DNA from: Astropecten irregularis
Taxonomy: Eukaryota > Echinodermata > Asteroidea > Paxillosida > Astropectinidae
Direction: 5' to 3'
Assembly (NCBI GenBank): GCA_963971285.1
Contig: OZ020254.1
Location: 310,001-374,000 of the forward strand
DNA: 64,000 nucleotides
Below are positions 30,001 through 38,540 of the stretch, one piece after another (position 1 is the stretch's first letter; each line of letters opens with the position of its first letter). The notes under the pieces were generated by a model. That model ran no database searches, was not told the DNA's origin, and was given only the letters and a program-made list of their open reading frames with translations. Made by a program: the position numbers and the translations under genes.

Positions 30001-31969
30001 GTCGTTGTTTTTACTAATTTCTGGATAAATACACTATTTCAGGCGGATATATTTTAACGGTTAGGGTATATTTCTACCACCACCATCTTCATATCCTGTA
30101 AGTAAATACGTAAATATGTGAAAATTTCTGTTTTGGTCTCTTACCAAAGTATGATACTACATGTACCTTTAATAATACAACAAACTGTGTGGCACACTGT
30201 ATTTGAATACATTTTGAATTGAGTAAACAATTTTCAAGTGCACCGAAGTGATCTGAAATTATCTTCCTATATCCAAAAGTGTGTAAAGAGCCCCCCCAAA
30301 AAAAACACATGGAGAACAATAGTCAGTAGTACCCAAACTAAATAGAGCACAGCAGCTGAGTACTGAGGTTAATTTCATGGCCTCAACTTCTCAAAGACTT
30401 TCCAATTATCCACTTTCTATACATATTTGTTTTGCTGGTGTTCTAGTCAACCAATTCCCAGTTGAGTTCTAACAAGTTTGCACAAGTAATTTTCATTTTT
30501 TGTTTTCATTATTGGTCCCCTGATGGCCCTGAACGGGATATAAAAAATAAAGAAAACCATATTTTGAAGGCCGGCATGACGTACCCAGAATTGGCTAATC
30601 AGAAGAACGATGGTGCCGGCAAAATACTGGTATACACTTCCTATAAACTAATGAAGGTTGTACAGAATGACATGATTTGACATCTTACAATGAGTGGAAG
30701 TTGGCAAGTTTAGCAAATTACGCATGGCCAGCTATCAACTGACGACATCCTGGAAAAGTTTCCTGAAGTTTCTCAAGTATGTCATTGACAACTTCCCTTC
30801 TTCTTAAGCTCATTTCATATCATAATCAATGGTGGATACATAACTTGTGTGGCTATTAAGGAAGGTCATTTTCAAAGATTATTTTTTGTCTTGGTCACTT
30901 ACCAGGATGTACTTTAATCTTGCCAATGACGCCCTCCACAGTCCCAAGGCAAACAGGATTCCAGGCTGTGGCAAGTGCAGAACCTGAGATCAAGAACAAA
31001 AATAAACTTTTATGGCTGTCATGTACACATATAGTTACAGAGCATCTCTAATTCTCATCAAACTTCAAAGTGTTTTAAGTCAGAAGTGCAGGGCATCTTC
31101 ACATTTGGCTAAATGCTGAAATGCAGAGTCCCCACAGATTATTTCCATCCAAAAGCTGCACATCATACACCCCTCTGATTAAACCTAGCCCAAGTAACTG
31201 GGGCTCTACCTTTTCTTAAATTATGGGACTCGATGGTGGCTTAGGTACGACTTCCAAAATTAAAAAGGGGAATTAAGCACAGAGCACTGAGTCTAACTAA
31301 AACCTTGGACTTTCAGTTAATCAATAGATCCTATTTGCATCCGGTAAGTTAGCTCTTAAAGGATAGGCCCCCATAGCACTTTTCCTATAATTGTCTGTCA
31401 GTGGAAATCTTTCCATTTCTTCAAATGCACTTAGTGAGCCTAAATTATGATAAAAAATAATGTTAACTTTTTCAACACTTTCGGAAACAACAACATTACG
31501 AATGTTGGAGATTTGATCAATGTTCCGGAATCCAAAATTAAAGTTTACCAAGTCTGAATCGATATAAACCCATCATTGCCAATATTTGTCATCCGTAAAC
31601 ATGGCAGAGTAAGAGTTATCCTTATTATATTTGTTATACCGGTAAATGTTTCCCATGCCACAACGAACCACACACATCACAAAGACAGACATTCAAGTCA
31701 CCAACACAACATTTCATCACATCAGTTCACAGGACTGCAGTTGCACAAAATAGGCCTCGCTCATGTGCAACTGCATGCAGTGCATACCCCGGCCCCCTAC
31801 ACCCACACTCCGGAAATCTCGAAATGAAAAAGTGCAAATATGAGACACGATGACAGCTGACAGGAAACTTACCGTGCTGTGGGATGAGCTGACCATCCGA
31901 TCTACTGCACCACAGACTATGCTGACCATCCTGTACGATATAATGCTCATCGGTCTGAAAAAGCTCCAT
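1..31969 (-). CDS. INPP5F: INPP5F/Sac2 SAC-domain phosphoinositide phosphatase, N-terminal part (12 exons, 3' end outside window)
   Basis: Coding exons in transcript order: 31873-31969, 30903-30983, 14694-14830, 9627-9749, 6330-6402, 3974-4107, 2610-2787, 1824-2003, 1255-1388, 721-779, 253-330 and 1-48 (cut by the window edge). All visible junctions are GT-AG and the reading phase is kept across every one, giving about 440 residues. The start (MELFQTDEHYIVQDGQ) and internal blocks such as CLGTVEGVIGKIKVH, HHFGMKK, LISRRSRHRAG, NYVETEQ and HDYCRGLKFENV match what I recall of vertebrate INPP5F. In that family the SAC domain removes the 4-phosphate from PI4P on early endosomes. The last exon seen reads WVDQQGVILEQRSVFR, which directly precedes the catalytic CX5R loop in the family, so the active site and the hSac2 domain lie beyond position 1. 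Intron 3 (14,831-30,902 in plus coordinates is intron 2) is unusually long at 16 kb. SACM1L and SAC3/FIG4 are less likely because the N-terminus fits INPP5F best. Confidence 0.93.
491..690 (+). mobile_element. tRNA-derived SINE, copy 1
   Basis: A tRNA-like unit (ATAGCTCAGTTGGTAGAG A box, GGTTCAAATCC B box) follows a leader GGCTTCTGACTGCCAAATGA and TTGACTATTAGGGACACCACC that is shared with copies at 3,225 and 56,205. It has lost GGGCTGG before the A box. It lies in the INPP5F intron 331-720. Confidence 0.8.
2231..2374. mobile_element. Short fold-back element with GGTTGATTTCACGAAG / GTGAAATCGACC ends
   Basis: Short inverted ends around a CGATCG-rich centre in the INPP5F intron 2004-2609. Related in ends to the elements at 13,276 and 55,101. 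Confidence 0.6.
3225..3365 (-). mobile_element. tRNA-derived SINE, copy 2
   Basis: Read on the minus strand, the leader (CTTCTGACTGCCAAAGGAAC, TTGACTATTAGGGACACC) is followed by GGCTGGATAGCTCAGTTGG and GCAGGTTCGAATCCC. This is the best preserved A and B box pair of the three copies. Confidence 0.82.
3798..3918. mobile_element. Fold-back element with GGCCTGTTTGTTTAA ends
   Basis: GGGCCTGTTTGTTTAA at the left and TTAAACAAACAGGCC at the right are near-perfect 15-bp inverted ends. The interior holds several GGATCC/GGATCCG blocks. Confidence 0.75.
4108..6329 (-). other. INPP5F intron 5: one SINE, otherwise nothing recognised
   Basis: Apart from the SINE at 5,840-6,062 and a GGCGGACTGGCGGACTGGCG short tandem near 6,243-6,262, I see nothing in this 2.2 kb. 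Confidence 0.5.
5840..6062 (+). mobile_element. Second tRNA-derived SINE family
   Basis: A TATGGTCTAGTGGTCTGGCG A box and GTGGGTTCGAATCC B box are separated by an internal duplication of CCAAGATCTTG. The body GCGTCCTTGGGCAAGATGCT then TTGCTTCTCTTCACCCAGG is a SINE middle region I recall as common in marine invertebrates. The tail fades near 6,060. Confidence 0.75.
6966..9605. mobile_element. 2.64 kb DNA transposon with 18-bp TIRs and eight subterminal GTAACTCGCGTTAC repeats
   Basis: The ends AGCTGGGCAATTCCACGG (6966-6983) and its reverse complement (9588-9605) are perfect 18-bp inverted repeats. Inside, the 14-mer GTAACTCGCGTTAC occurs at 6983, 7161, 7349, 7364, 9025, 9045, 9062 and 9228, always in the same orientation, clustered within about 410 bp of the left end and 580 bp of the right. 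The 14-mer is itself a GTAAC/GTTAC inverted repeat around TCGC. The interior is AT-rich. Its longest frame (7901-8275) encodes 124 residues with no recognised transposase motif, so the element looks non-autonomous. Target duplications are unclear. It sits in the INPP5F intron between exons 9627-9749 and 6330-6402. Confidence 0.85.
10627..10968. mobile_element. PIF/Harbinger-like MITE with TTA target duplication
   Basis: Long inverted arms begin GGCCGAAAAAAAAATTG and run into TGTTGTGTTGCCCTCA, differing mainly in the length of the A run. TTA flanks both sides (10624-10626 and 10969-10971). A TWA 3-bp duplication is typical of PIF/Harbinger. The interior is a T-rich GGTCGGTCGGTCG-containing spacer with no transposase. 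Confidence 0.78.
11781..11910 (+). repeat. Dispersed repeat, GAAACGCGTCA / GACCTGAAATTTATAA family, copy 1
   Basis: ATGACGCGTTTCGATCC ... GGATTGAAACGCGTCAT is followed by AACTCCAAGCATTTTATAAA, TTTCAGGTCATTATTTT and AGCAGTTTGCAG. Related copies: 33,496-33,603 (minus), 38,541-38,654 (plus), 55,281-55,350 (plus, partial) and 61,285-61,400 (minus, diverged). It may be the tail of a longer transposon. Confidence 0.7.
12163..12184. repeat. GA microsatellite
   Basis: About 11 GA units in the INPP5F intron 9750-14693. Confidence 0.9.
13276..13403. mobile_element. Fold-back element, GATTTCACGAAAGG family, copy 1
   Basis: Ends GGCTCGATTTCACGAAA and TTTGTGAAATCGACC. The core AATTGCTAAGCAAAGTGTG then ATGTCACAATGC is shared almost exactly with the copy at 55,101. 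Confidence 0.72.
14485..14533. repeat. AAAC/AAAT microsatellite
   Basis: Imperfect AAACA and AAATA units in tandem, 160 bp from the INPP5F exon at 14,694. Confidence 0.8.
17880..18913 (-). mobile_element. CR1/L2-like LINE, 3' end with reverse-transcriptase C-terminal region
   Basis: An open frame of 304 codons (17999-18913, minus) contains WSLRNGLKLNIGKTEVLHF, DLGVIVHDDLSMKTHI, RLQRIQNAAARLV and LHWLPIRSRIKFK, the post-palm part of a CR1/L2-type reverse transcriptase. The YADD active site is not kept: the frame starts near HTQIYVSV. An ATT-repeat tail at 17,880-17,902 marks the 3' end. 5'-truncated, inactive, same strand as INPP5F, in its 16 kb intron. Confidence 0.88.
19808..19950. mobile_element. 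Probable relative of the GGCCTGTTTGTTTAA element
   Basis: GGGCCTTTTTGTTTCATG at the left and GAAACTAACAGGCTC at the right form imperfect inverted ends. The GATCAGTGATCC motif recurs near 25,328, where only half of the element is seen. Confidence 0.5.
20366..20460. mobile_element. Half copy of the GTGGATTCGG fold-back family
   Basis: It starts ATGTGGATCGGTTTGCGGAA and continues ACACCAT, TTCGTACTTTTGCAC and TCGCACTTCTCG, then breaks off near TAGGTCTC. One arm only. Confidence 0.6.
20998..21140. mobile_element. MITE, CAATAGCG family, copy 1
   Basis: The termini CAATAGCG/CGCTATTG extend to TTTCAATAGCG on both sides. It shares the internal blocks GCTAAAAATAGCACCG, CTCAGACAAACATTGCAACC and TGTGACGTCATTAGTGCGGA with three other copies in this window. 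It contains the palindrome TGACGTCA at 21114-21121. Confidence 0.85.
22040..22430. mobile_element. hAT-type non-autonomous transposon with perfect 8-bp target duplication
   Basis: The ends CAGGGTTCTAGCCA and TGGCTAGAACCCTG are perfect 14-bp inverted repeats, flanked on both sides by ATGCTAAA (22032-22039 and 22431-22438). An 8-bp duplication with CAGGG ends is the hAT signature. The 391-bp body has no transposase. It lies in the long INPP5F intron. Confidence 0.88.
23650..23712. repeat. 17-bp tandem repeat, about 3 units
   Basis: Units of the form AGGTGCGAGCGGTGTAG; the last unit is diverged. It directly precedes a GCAAACCGATCCACATAA block shared with the GTGGATTCGG fold-back family. Confidence 0.7.
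23760..24118 (+). mobile_element. Probable LINE 3' UTR with AATACTA tandem tail
   Basis: An AT-rich stretch with two CTGGAGA(A/G)CCCCTTTG motifs ends at GAAATAAATACTAAATACTA, a short tandem tail of the LINE type. No reverse-transcriptase motif is present. Confidence 0.5.
24568..24759. mobile_element. MITE, CAATAGCG family, copy 2 (diverged, longer)
   Basis: In the opposite orientation to the copy at 20,998, it begins CAATAGCGATCC and ends GGAGTGCTGTTG. It holds TTGCAATGTTTGTCTGAG and a second TGTCAGACAAAC block, so it is internally longer. The CRE-like site has become TGATGTCA. Confidence 0.75.
26100..26266. mobile_element. MITE, CAATAGCG family, copy 3
   Basis: It runs from AATAGCGCTCCGCACTT to TGCGGAGCGCTTTTG and shares AAAAATAGCACCGGATCTC and CAGACAAACATTGCAACC with the other copies. 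The CRE-like site reads TGACATCA. Confidence 0.78.
26918..27105. mobile_element. TTAA-flanked MITE, copy 3 (left part)
   Basis: The left end TTAA-AGGTAATATCATACTTTGG is present, followed by the shared GATTCATGGGCAAAAAATCA and TTTCAGTCCCATGCGGTGCC blocks. The right terminus is missing. Truncated. Confidence 0.7.
29850..30172. mobile_element. TTAA-flanked MITE, copy 4 (right part)
   Basis: It shares ATATCAAGGAAGATACAGT and TTTCAGTCTCATATGGTGCC with the copy at 26,918 and keeps the right end CCAAAGTATGATACTAC...CCTTTAA, with a 4-bp ATGT insertion. The left terminus is missing. Confidence 0.7.
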
Positions 31970-32688
31970 AGTGATGGTGGTGGTCGTTCTTCTCTTCTTG
32001 CAAGTTGCAGACCGCTAAAACCTGAAAACCTCTCACATTTGCACTTGCACTGTGGTCCGTGTGTCAGCAATGTCACTGCGGCAGGCATTCATGGCACATT
32101 CCCGCCGACCATGATGGCTTGGCTTCGATCGAGGAGGCGTTTCACTGCGAGCAGACGGCAGATAAAGTCATAACTGCAAAATCAGAGAGTAGACCTATGA
32201 GTATGATTAATAGAATTCCACTGTGATGATGAGTCCCTCTTGATGGCAATTAATCGTTCGAGTTGGCTGATAAAATCAATCCTGGCTGTAAATAAAATGC
32301 GTGCAGTGCATGATCAAAATTTGCGCACAAATAAAAAATCGCGGAGTATTGTGATCACGCCCTCTATCGACAATAAGTTGTTACTTTTTTCCCACGAGGA
32401 ATTAGCCCGGTGCGTGCGTAGGAAATAAATACAAATGATTTAGGCATTATTTACTTCCGGGAAATACGTCAGCAGTATCACGTTTCATTATCAAACAAAT
32501 TACAATGCATGATTCATTGATTGCGGCTGCATTGTTCACTTCACACTTCCGAGAAATGCATTCTGCATTCCAGTGGGCCATCGCTGAACATTGAACGATT
32601 GCCAGCTCTCGATTGTGACTTTGCCTGCAAAGAAGAACACCGAGTGTTTATAGTTGTTTAATTTTGAGTGTGAAAACTGTGATTGATC
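31970..32688. promoter_or_regulatory. Divergent promoter between INPP5F and the secreted-peptide gene
   Basis: The two initiator ATGs face away from each other and are about 720 bp apart, so both 5' UTRs and both promoters must lie here unless there are further upstream exons. I see no clear TATA box. The stretch 32,090-32,420 has more CG dinucleotides than the introns around it. Shared regulation is an inference from position only. Confidence 0.5.
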
Positions 32689-33790
32689 ATGGGGATCTTG
32701 TGTGATTCTCAGTGTGGCAAGCTACGATTGAATGTTATGGTGTTGACGCTGTGTTTATTCACGATATGTTGTTGTATTTTACAAACAAGTGCCGATTCGT
32801 CTTCCTATGTATCGCCTCCCGTCCACCAAGAATCTGGTAAGTTTGGTTTGGAATTTTAGATTGAATTCATTTTAGAAGTTTATACTTTTTTCAAAGAACA
32901 TCATAAATTTTGTAATTTATTCATTCTGTCATTTTCTCTGATTTTATGTTTCCACAACTCGTCATTCACTCTAGTACGGACCATCGGAAAAAAATCTCAA
33001 AATCTGTTTCATTGGAAAGAATGTGGGAAGATTTCCATCCACGAACAATAGAATAAATCATGTTAACATTCTTATTAAGGTGACTAACAATGTACACAGT
33101 TTACTTTTATGTTTAACCTGTGAAAACCGAGAAGCATTCACTCAAAAATAGTTGTAAAAATAGGCCTACTAAAAAACGTTGTATTTCACACAATATTTCA
33201 ATTCAGTCCCATAGGATTTGTATTGAGGTCAATTGATCAGATTTGTTTGTGTATGTTTTAGTTTTATTTCATTTCAACTCATTTATGTATTGTCTGAAAC
33301 TTGTGTTAATGAATCCATAATTTGAAATGTTTTATTTGCAGTCTCAACTTGTGTAACGTGTAACCAGCACGAAGAAATGATGTCCAAACTGAATGACTTG
33401 AAACAATCCGCCAGAGTCTTGAGTCACAGAGTGAGTTACCGTTCATATTACGACATGTTGATGACAGAAACACAAGTTTTAATACAAATACCGGGGTAAT
33501 AAACTGCTGCAAGCTGCTCATCAGCCAAAATAATGACCTGAAATTTATAAAATGCTTGGAGTGCTTCGATAAAGATCCTGCTAGGTTCGAAACGCATCAT
33601 AGCATTAATTTGCTATTGGCAAGTTTGAATTGATTTTTCGTTTTTTGGCTGAGCTGTTGTCATGCTACCCTTGGAGGCTGGCGTATGTTTGACCAAACTT
33701 CTTTCCTTTTATTTCCCTCCTCAAATTCAGGTGGATAAAGTTGGCAGCAAGTTGGACAGCCTGGAAGAATGTTCATGTGTGCAGAAATGA
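32689..33790 (+). CDS. Small secreted protein with a coiled coil framed by cysteine pairs (98 aa, 3 exons), unrecognised
   Basis: Exons are 32689-32836, 33342-33430 and 33731-33790, with GT-AG junctions and phases 1 and 0 kept. The protein is 98 residues. Residues about 12-35 are hydrophobic (LRLNVMVLTLCLFTICCCIL) and look like a signal peptide with cleavage near SADSS. The mature part has a CVTC motif, then about 30 residues with a heptad-like spacing of Met/Leu/Val (MMSKLNDLKQSARVL, VDKVGSKLDSL), then ECSC and a short end. Cysteine pairs on both sides of a short helix suggest a disulfide-linked oligomer, as in oligomerisation stalks of matrilins or VWC-type matrix proteins, but no further domain follows. 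I cannot name a family. The coherent splicing, signal peptide and stop support a real gene. The start is the first in-frame ATG before the hydrophobic run. Confidence 0.72.
33496..33603 (-). repeat. Dispersed repeat, GACCTGAAATTTATAA family, copy 2
   Basis: Inverted relative to the copy at 11,781: AAACTGCTGCAAGCTGCTCA, AATAATGACCTGAAATTTAT and TTCGAAACGCATCAT. It lies in intron 2 of the secreted-peptide gene. Confidence 0.7.
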
Positions 33791-36434
33791 AAAACCATCT
33801 GGACTTAATAATACAACTTCAAGGACATCTGAAATAACAGAACAGGAATATTAAAGGTGAACTGACCAGACCCTCAAGAAGAAAATCCAGGAAAAAATGG
33901 CCCTGGTATTGTATTTATATTATGTGCTGCTCTCCATAAGTTATACATGTATGCATCCTCCGTGAATACACAAATAAGCTGGATCAGAGAAGAGCAGATT
34001 GAAGAATGATGACTCTCCCTTTAAAGTGCCCTTGGACCTGACAGTGATTATTATCGTTTTCCTTAACCGCATGACCTTAACGGTAATGCATTTTGCAAGC
34101 CCAGCAGGAAGGAAAACTGAAACCATCACCCACCATGGAATAGACGTAAGGACTATGTGCTTGTCAAACCAGGGTAAAACAAAAACAAAAGTTGACCCAA
34201 GTTGTCATAATGTCTAGACAGCTTGATTTGTTTGGTTGAGACATGAGCGCGGCCCATGAAGTTGATGGGTGAAGTCTACACAGTATTGAAAATATATATA
34301 GCACTTAAAAAGACTAATTACTAAGTAAGGTAATTACTACATAAGCTTTTATATTAACAGTTTGACTTCATCAGATGTAATGATGTGAAGCATCATCAAC
34401 TTGAATATAAAATAAACTGGTATCCAATGAAGCATGTCCAAACAAAAGGCCATGGTGAGTCATAACTGGGATTAGTAGTGGGACATGAAACCAATCAATG
34501 TTGACCAGTCTGTGGATTATTTTTGAAAGGTTAAATCTTTTGTATGGATGCTTCTCTGTCCATTCTGGTTTTGAAGTTTCTTTTAGTGAGCACAGATCAA
34601 ACTCTCAGCCAGTAATTGAATGGCTTGATCCGTAAGGGATCTGCTGTCAGTATGGCTTATGAGTGGATGTGGCTTTGGCTTTTGTACTTCGCAACGCATA
34701 GCCTTAAATCTAAGTTGGCTGTATTATAAAGTTTTTCATTTTTTGTATTAAATAGTTTTTGGGAAAATGTCAGAGAATTTTTAGTGTCGAGTCCAGCTTA
34801 GTGTACTTGACCTTTTTGAAGAGGAAGAGTATTATATCAATTTGTTTTCCAGATCCAGCTCATTTTCTACTGAAAAAGCTATGTGGTATAATGTAAACAA
34901 AACTTAAATATCATTTCTCTGTTTTCTCCATGTACTAAACATTTTAACAGATGATTTTCCAATATATTTACATGCATTTCATTCCATATAAAATGTTTAC
35001 CAGTTACTTTATAGGAAAAAACACTGATATTGATAAACTGTAGATGGTAACGTTTCGAGTTCTTTTATAAACTGACATGTAGTTTTATAAAATCTATTTT
35101 TACACTGACATATACATGTAGTCTGTTTTGAATCTATTTTTCACATCTCGAAATGAAGCAAAAGTATTCTGCTAATTAGTGCTGCATAAATTTGGTTGTT
35201 GGACCAAAACTGATACTTTACACTCTGTACAGGTTTCTTACTAATTAAAATCTGTGTATTTTTACATTTTCTTAACACGCATGCAGTAATCTCTCTAAAC
35301 TTTTGTGAAGTTAAAAAAGTTTTATTTATTCAATTTTTGTTTGCCAAATATGACGCCTGCCATATTATTGTTTTTAATAACATATATTATTATTACTTAC
35401 TGCTGACATTAGTATTTTTTAACTTAAGAAATAAAGTTAAATTGCGTTTGAAATCACTTGAATATTGGTGTGGAAGTGTGAATGTTTTAATGTGTCAATT
35501 TTTGTGTGAAAATGGGCGGGGCCGGCTGGGAGGGGGGAATCTAGCTGTCACATGAAGAAATGAACAGAAATAATGTTCCATTCCTCCTCCATGGTCATTC
35601 TGAAGTTGCTTGTGATTTGTGTAAAACTAAAACTGCACCCCATAATTAATGCCCAGGGGCCAATTTCATGGAGCTGCTAAACACAAAAAATTACTTAGCA
35701 CAAAAATGTCCAATTGATATTCATGGTCAGTGAACAAGAGCCAAAGAACAATCACAAGTGATACAAAACACACGGGAAAAAAAGTTTTTGCTGAGACAGA
35801 AATTTCATGGTTAGCAAATGTTTGTGCTAAGCAGGGCCATGAAATTGGCCCCAGTATCCAAACCATGGAAAAACGGTCTCAAATTACCTCAGTTATACGT
35901 GTATGGGTGAGTGAATCCTGGAATGCAAGCAACAAGTGTCCCGTTTAATCTACAGATGCACACCCCCGGGCTTAATTTATGACGCATTTGTTTATTGGGC
36001 CCATGTGATACTGCACAGCAGTACATGATACAGTACACATGACATGCACATTGTATTGTACATACACACGTGGTTATTCTGGTACTCAGTAGCAAAACTT
36101 CTTCAAAACAATCATTTTGTGATTTTCTTAGGAACGGAAGCCGGGGAAAATGCTCTTAAGGGTCCGCGATCACTCTGGAGATTATAAAGCTTCTCTAGTC
36201 TAGAATCCAGTGACATTATTCATTCACTCAGTCATTCAATCAAGTCTTTTCCTACCTCCATGGTGTGATCAAGCTTGGGAAAGAAAAATCAAAACTTAGG
36301 CATACAACCGTAAATCATCCAAACTTCACTTCAGTGTTTCAGCTCCGATTCGATTTCTATCAAACTGATTAAGCAGCTGCTCCTTGTGCTAGTCGAGGCA
36401 GTTCTCTTCAAGGTCACAGCTTTATTAGATCAAG
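33791..36434 (+). other. 3' UTR and intergenic stretch after the secreted-peptide gene
   Basis: I see no coding exon here. An AATAAA-type signal occurs near 34,405-34,410 and would end the upstream transcript. A fold-back MITE lies at 35,657-35,852 (listed separately). The last few hundred bases before 36,435 should hold the promoter and 5' UTR of the next gene; no TATA box is obvious. Confidence 0.4.
35657..35852. mobile_element. Fold-back MITE, GGGGCCAATTTCATGG family, copy 1
   Basis: The ends GGGGCCAATTTCATGG and CCATGAAATTGGCCCC are perfect inverted repeats, followed by AGCTGCTAA/TTAGCA arms. No coding capacity. Confidence 0.82.
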
Positions 36435-37737
36435 ATGTCTTACACCCAATGGAGACCTGTACCTCTTCAACAAGGAGACTCTTCAGCTGACCACCAGTGG
36501 CCAAAGGCTGTGGGGTCACGTCGTCCAGCTCCAGCACAGAACCAGCCACAATTACAGCCTTCTCAGTCTCAGACACACAGTGCCGAGCCTCGAAATCCAG
36601 GGGCGGCCAAAACCTACCAGAAGCAACAACTGCTGCAACGACAACAGCAACTGCAGCAGCAACTGCAGCAACAACAACAGCAGCTAATGAACCTGAGGGT
36701 CTCGTCACCCATGGCAGGAAGACAAGCAGACACACAGACATGGAAATCGCCCCAGACATATGCCCAAGCTCAGGGTGACCGGGCTAGGGCAACATCACCG
36801 ACCCTGTACCGACCGGTAACTCCACCGTCTTCTCCCCCGCACGTGGCCGGTCAGTCACCCGCTGTTCCTGCTGCTGTGGCCGGTGGGAGTAGCAAACAAG
36901 CCGTACCGTTGGTTCTACGAATGGGCGCACAGAAGGAGATTAAGCCCCAAACCGCGGGCAATACAACTCGATCTCTTGTAAGCATGCTTCAAATTATTTT
37001 GTGTAATTTGTATGCAACCATGAACTGAAATGCCAAAACGATGTAATTATTGAAGACTGAGAGACATTTTCGACAAGAATGGTCCTTTTTTTTAGGTGAA
37101 CAACCTCCATGCACACTTGGTTGTGATATACCCCTTGAGGACATTATGGACATAGCCCTGAAAAATACAGAATCCTGCTTTCCTTCAAGCATTAAATGCT
37201 TATAGGAAAGCAGGATTCTGTATTTTTGATTATGTTGTTTGGCAATGTACAAAATACTATCAACTTTTCTCAAGAGGATTGTATATTTGTAGACCTCTAC
37301 ATACAGAGGACGTGTCTCTAGTCTATCTAACGTTAGAGTCGAAGATTTGTTTGTTTTGCCATGAAATATTTTAAGGAGTAGGTTCTTTTAATACAATGGA
37401 AAAAGCCTTGACAGATTTTGTTGCTCATTTGCATTTACAACAAAAAGTATGAAATTCTTTCTCATCCCCTCCCCTGAAATTATATAACTCATTTTGTGCT
37501 CCTTTTCCTGACCAGGTTTCTCCAACATCCTTCTCCCGATCCTCATCCCCTCGTTGCATCTGTCACCGAGACCATACCAAGGTCATGTGCTATGTCTGCG
37601 GCAAGACTCGGACCGGTCGAGTCCGTTTACAGTGTCCAGATCACCCCAACACGATACACCTGATGGACTTTGACCGCTGCCCAAACTGTAAGGCGGTCAA
37701 TCTGGCCGAAATGCGATCCAGATCCAGACCACATTAA
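36435..37737 (+). CDS. Gln-rich protein with C-terminal Cys/His zinc-ribbon-like domain (254 aa, 2 exons)
   Basis: Exons are 36435-36977 and 37516-37737, joined in phase 0 through a GTAAGC donor and a CCAG acceptor. Residues 1-180 are low complexity: Pro/Gln/Ser-rich, with a Gln-run helix at about 62-84. The second exon carries conserved-looking zinc ligands: C195, C197, H198, H201, C206, C209, C221, H224, C236 and C239. The core reads CYVCGKTRTGRVRLQCPDHP followed by DFDRCPNCKAVNL, then a short RS-like basic end. From memory this resembles invertebrate proteins annotated after Drosophila CG13380, whose function is unknown; that link is unverified. The pattern predicts two zinc sites and protein or RNA contacts rather than DNA binding. 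It converges with MSL3. Confidence 0.8.
37161..37227. repeat. Near-perfect 67-nt hairpin in the intron of the zinc-ribbon gene
   Basis: Positions 37161-37184 and 37204-37227 are exact reverse complements (24 bp). The 19-nt loop itself contains a 7-bp palindrome (AAGCATT/AATGCTT). The arms begin AAAAATACAGAATCCTGC. It could be a hairpin RNA precursor, a tiny fold-back element or a recent inverted duplication. It lies in the intron and does not affect either exon. Confidence 0.8.
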
Positions 37738-37897
37738 GGTCAATGCCACACCCCTTCCCTCCCCTCCCACCTCCTTCCACTATCCAGCGGGCATTATGCT
37801 TTGACAGTACATAGTGGGAACAAGCTAGGGACCACTGTTAAACTGGTTAAGTTTAAACAGAAATTAATTGATCCAGATTATTACCGGGATCTTTGGT

Positions 37898-38221
37898 TTA
37901 AAGGTAATTTCATACTTTGGTTTTTTCAAAGAAATGCAAATTCATGGGCAAAAATATCAAGAAATCTAAGTCATGAAAAGAAATGAATCTAAGTCCCATA
38001 AAGTGCCATTTTTTTTAGAAAACGGTGAAAAACACCAACAGTATTTTATAATCTTTTCACATGATTTTTTTATCTTTCAAAAGTCAAAATTATTTTTGGT
38101 CAATCAGAAAATCTTTAACAGGAATGGTTTTGTCATCACCATCTTCATACCCTGTAAACTATAGATAAATCTGTGAAGATTTCTGTTTCGGTATGCTACC
38201 AAAGTATGATAGTACCTTTAA
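37898..38221. mobile_element. TTAA-flanked MITE, full copy 1
   Basis: TTAA plus AGGTAATTTCATACTTTGG at the left end mirrors CCAAAGTATGATAGTACCT plus TTAA at the right. TTAA flanks suggest piggyBac-type or Kolobok-type mobilisation. The interior shares ATTCATGGGCAAAAA and GAAAACGGTGAAAAA with other copies. Confidence 0.8.
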
Positions 38222-38540
38222 TGTAACATTGTATTTGTACAGTTGTCTCAGTGAAACTAGAGCCCTGATATGTCTAATTATCTACAGTTCCCCTCATCTG
38301 CATCTTTATTCATCATGATTAATTTGTATCATTATTTGAAGAAAGTCAAGTGCATTTAGATTCTTTTGATGACAGGTAAGTTAATATTTAGGTTTGATGT
38401 TTCTGTTATCATTTCATAATGAAGGTGGTAGAAGTTTCACACAACACAGAAACGGCAATTTGGCTACGTTTGATAAAAAGCTACAAGGTTGTGCTTAAAA
38501 TAAATATAAATTGCTGTTGATTTCACACTTACAATAATCC

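Larger units (their letters stand above)
14831..30902 (-). other. INPP5F intron 2, 16 kb, repeat-rich
   Basis: It contains the CR1/L2-like LINE, the hAT element, three CAATAGCG MITE copies, two truncated TTAA MITEs, fold-back halves and frequent ACATGTACATGT tracts (for example 16,545-16,566, 17,283-17,332, 23,196-23,212). The segment 19,029-19,735 is less AT-rich and has overlapping open frames on both strands without recognised motifs. I see no splice-compatible INPP5F exon here. Confidence 0.55.

Noticed and set aside
31717-32173. Overlapping open frames on both strands over INPP5F exon 1
   Set aside because: They are shadows of the INPP5F first exon and 5' UTR; none joins another exon in phase.
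36430-36759. Minus-strand 109-codon Val/Ala-rich frame
   Set aside because: It is the antisense of the CAG/CAA Gln repeats of the zinc-ribbon gene.
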